Part shown: piece after piece, positions 15,226-15,237 of the stretch
How the letters are laid out: each line of letters begins with the position of its first letter
How positions within the stretch are numbered: the first letter of the stretch is position 1
Origin: an uncultured Gammaproteobacteria bacterium
GTDB lineage: Bacteria > Pseudomonadota > Gammaproteobacteria > CAJQNE01
Direction: 5' to 3'
DNA: 15,237 nt
Assembly (NCBI GenBank): GCA_905479545.1
Contig: CAJQNE010000183.1
Span: 1 to 15,237, forward strand
Program-made: the position numbers and the translations under genes
The notes under the pieces: generated by a model
Databases searched by the model: none
What the model was told of the DNA's origin: nothing
The model's input: the letters and a program-made list of their open reading frames with translations, nothing else

Positions 15226-15237
15226 GGCCGCTGCTTA

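Noticed and set aside
1..15237. Mobile element, prophage, CRISPR, tRNA or rRNA
   Set aside because: I saw no transposase, integrase, terminal repeats, spaced direct repeats, cloverleaf or rRNA motifs on either strand.

Overview
The window looks like chromosomal core or envelope-related DNA from a free-living, probably marine, Gammaproteobacterium. The evidence is the YceH-family protein, the separate PntAA-type transhydrogenase subunit, OmpA/BON envelope proteins, two glutathione S-transferases and a lipoprotein with a gammaproteobacterial-type lipobox. The base composition is moderate and roughly even from gene to gene. Genus-level placement is inference; I cannot do better than 'Cellvibrionales-like'. 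I see no insertion sequence, prophage gene, CRISPR array, tRNA or rRNA, and no sharp compositional break. Fifteen protein genes are supported.

Layout. 111-1856 (+) is a lipoprotein with a PHP-type (CehA/McbA-like) metallohydrolase domain. It converges on a minus-strand block: a secreted DUF1223 thioredoxin-fold protein (1879-2688), a long glutathione S-transferase (2832-3980) and an alpha/beta hydrolase (4018-4911). The hydrolase and GST are close enough to form an operon. Divergent from them is a short plus-strand pair: an exported YHS-domain protein (5095-5595) and a DUF72/YecE protein (about 5625-6575). A hairpin terminator at 6577-6607 lies between that pair and a convergent DUF2853 gene (6636-6950, minus). 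A second, normal-length GST (7196-7858) and a YceH-family protein (7944-8642) follow on the minus strand.

The most distinctive locus is 9029-11059 (+). Two tightly coupled genes encode a membrane-anchored protein with BON repeats and a C-terminal OmpA-like peptidoglycan-binding domain, and a small inner-membrane coiled-coil protein ending in a DUF4332 (helix-hairpin-helix-like) domain. A very strong terminator (11083-11110) closes the pair. A convergent minus-strand block follows: a small secreted protein with a calcium-type TSP3 repeat and a divergent OmpA fold (11362-11868), then a short stand-alone 5'-3' exonuclease of the Xni/FEN type (12068-12964). Divergent from the exonuclease is a secreted DUF4412-like protein (13012-13800). 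After a 300-base gap comes pntA, subunit alpha part 1 of the proton-translocating transhydrogenase (14101-15225). Its partner genes should lie just past the right edge.

How they work together. No single pathway links the whole window. The recurring themes are envelope proteins (lipoprotein, YHS, BON-OmpA, TSP3-OmpA, DUF1223, DUF4412-like) and redox or detoxification functions (two GSTs, a DUF1223 CxxC protein, transhydrogenase). The best candidate for an undescribed system is the BON-OmpA/DUF4332 pair. It would join a periplasmic peptidoglycan-binding arm to a cytoplasmic HhH-like domain through two inner-membrane anchors.
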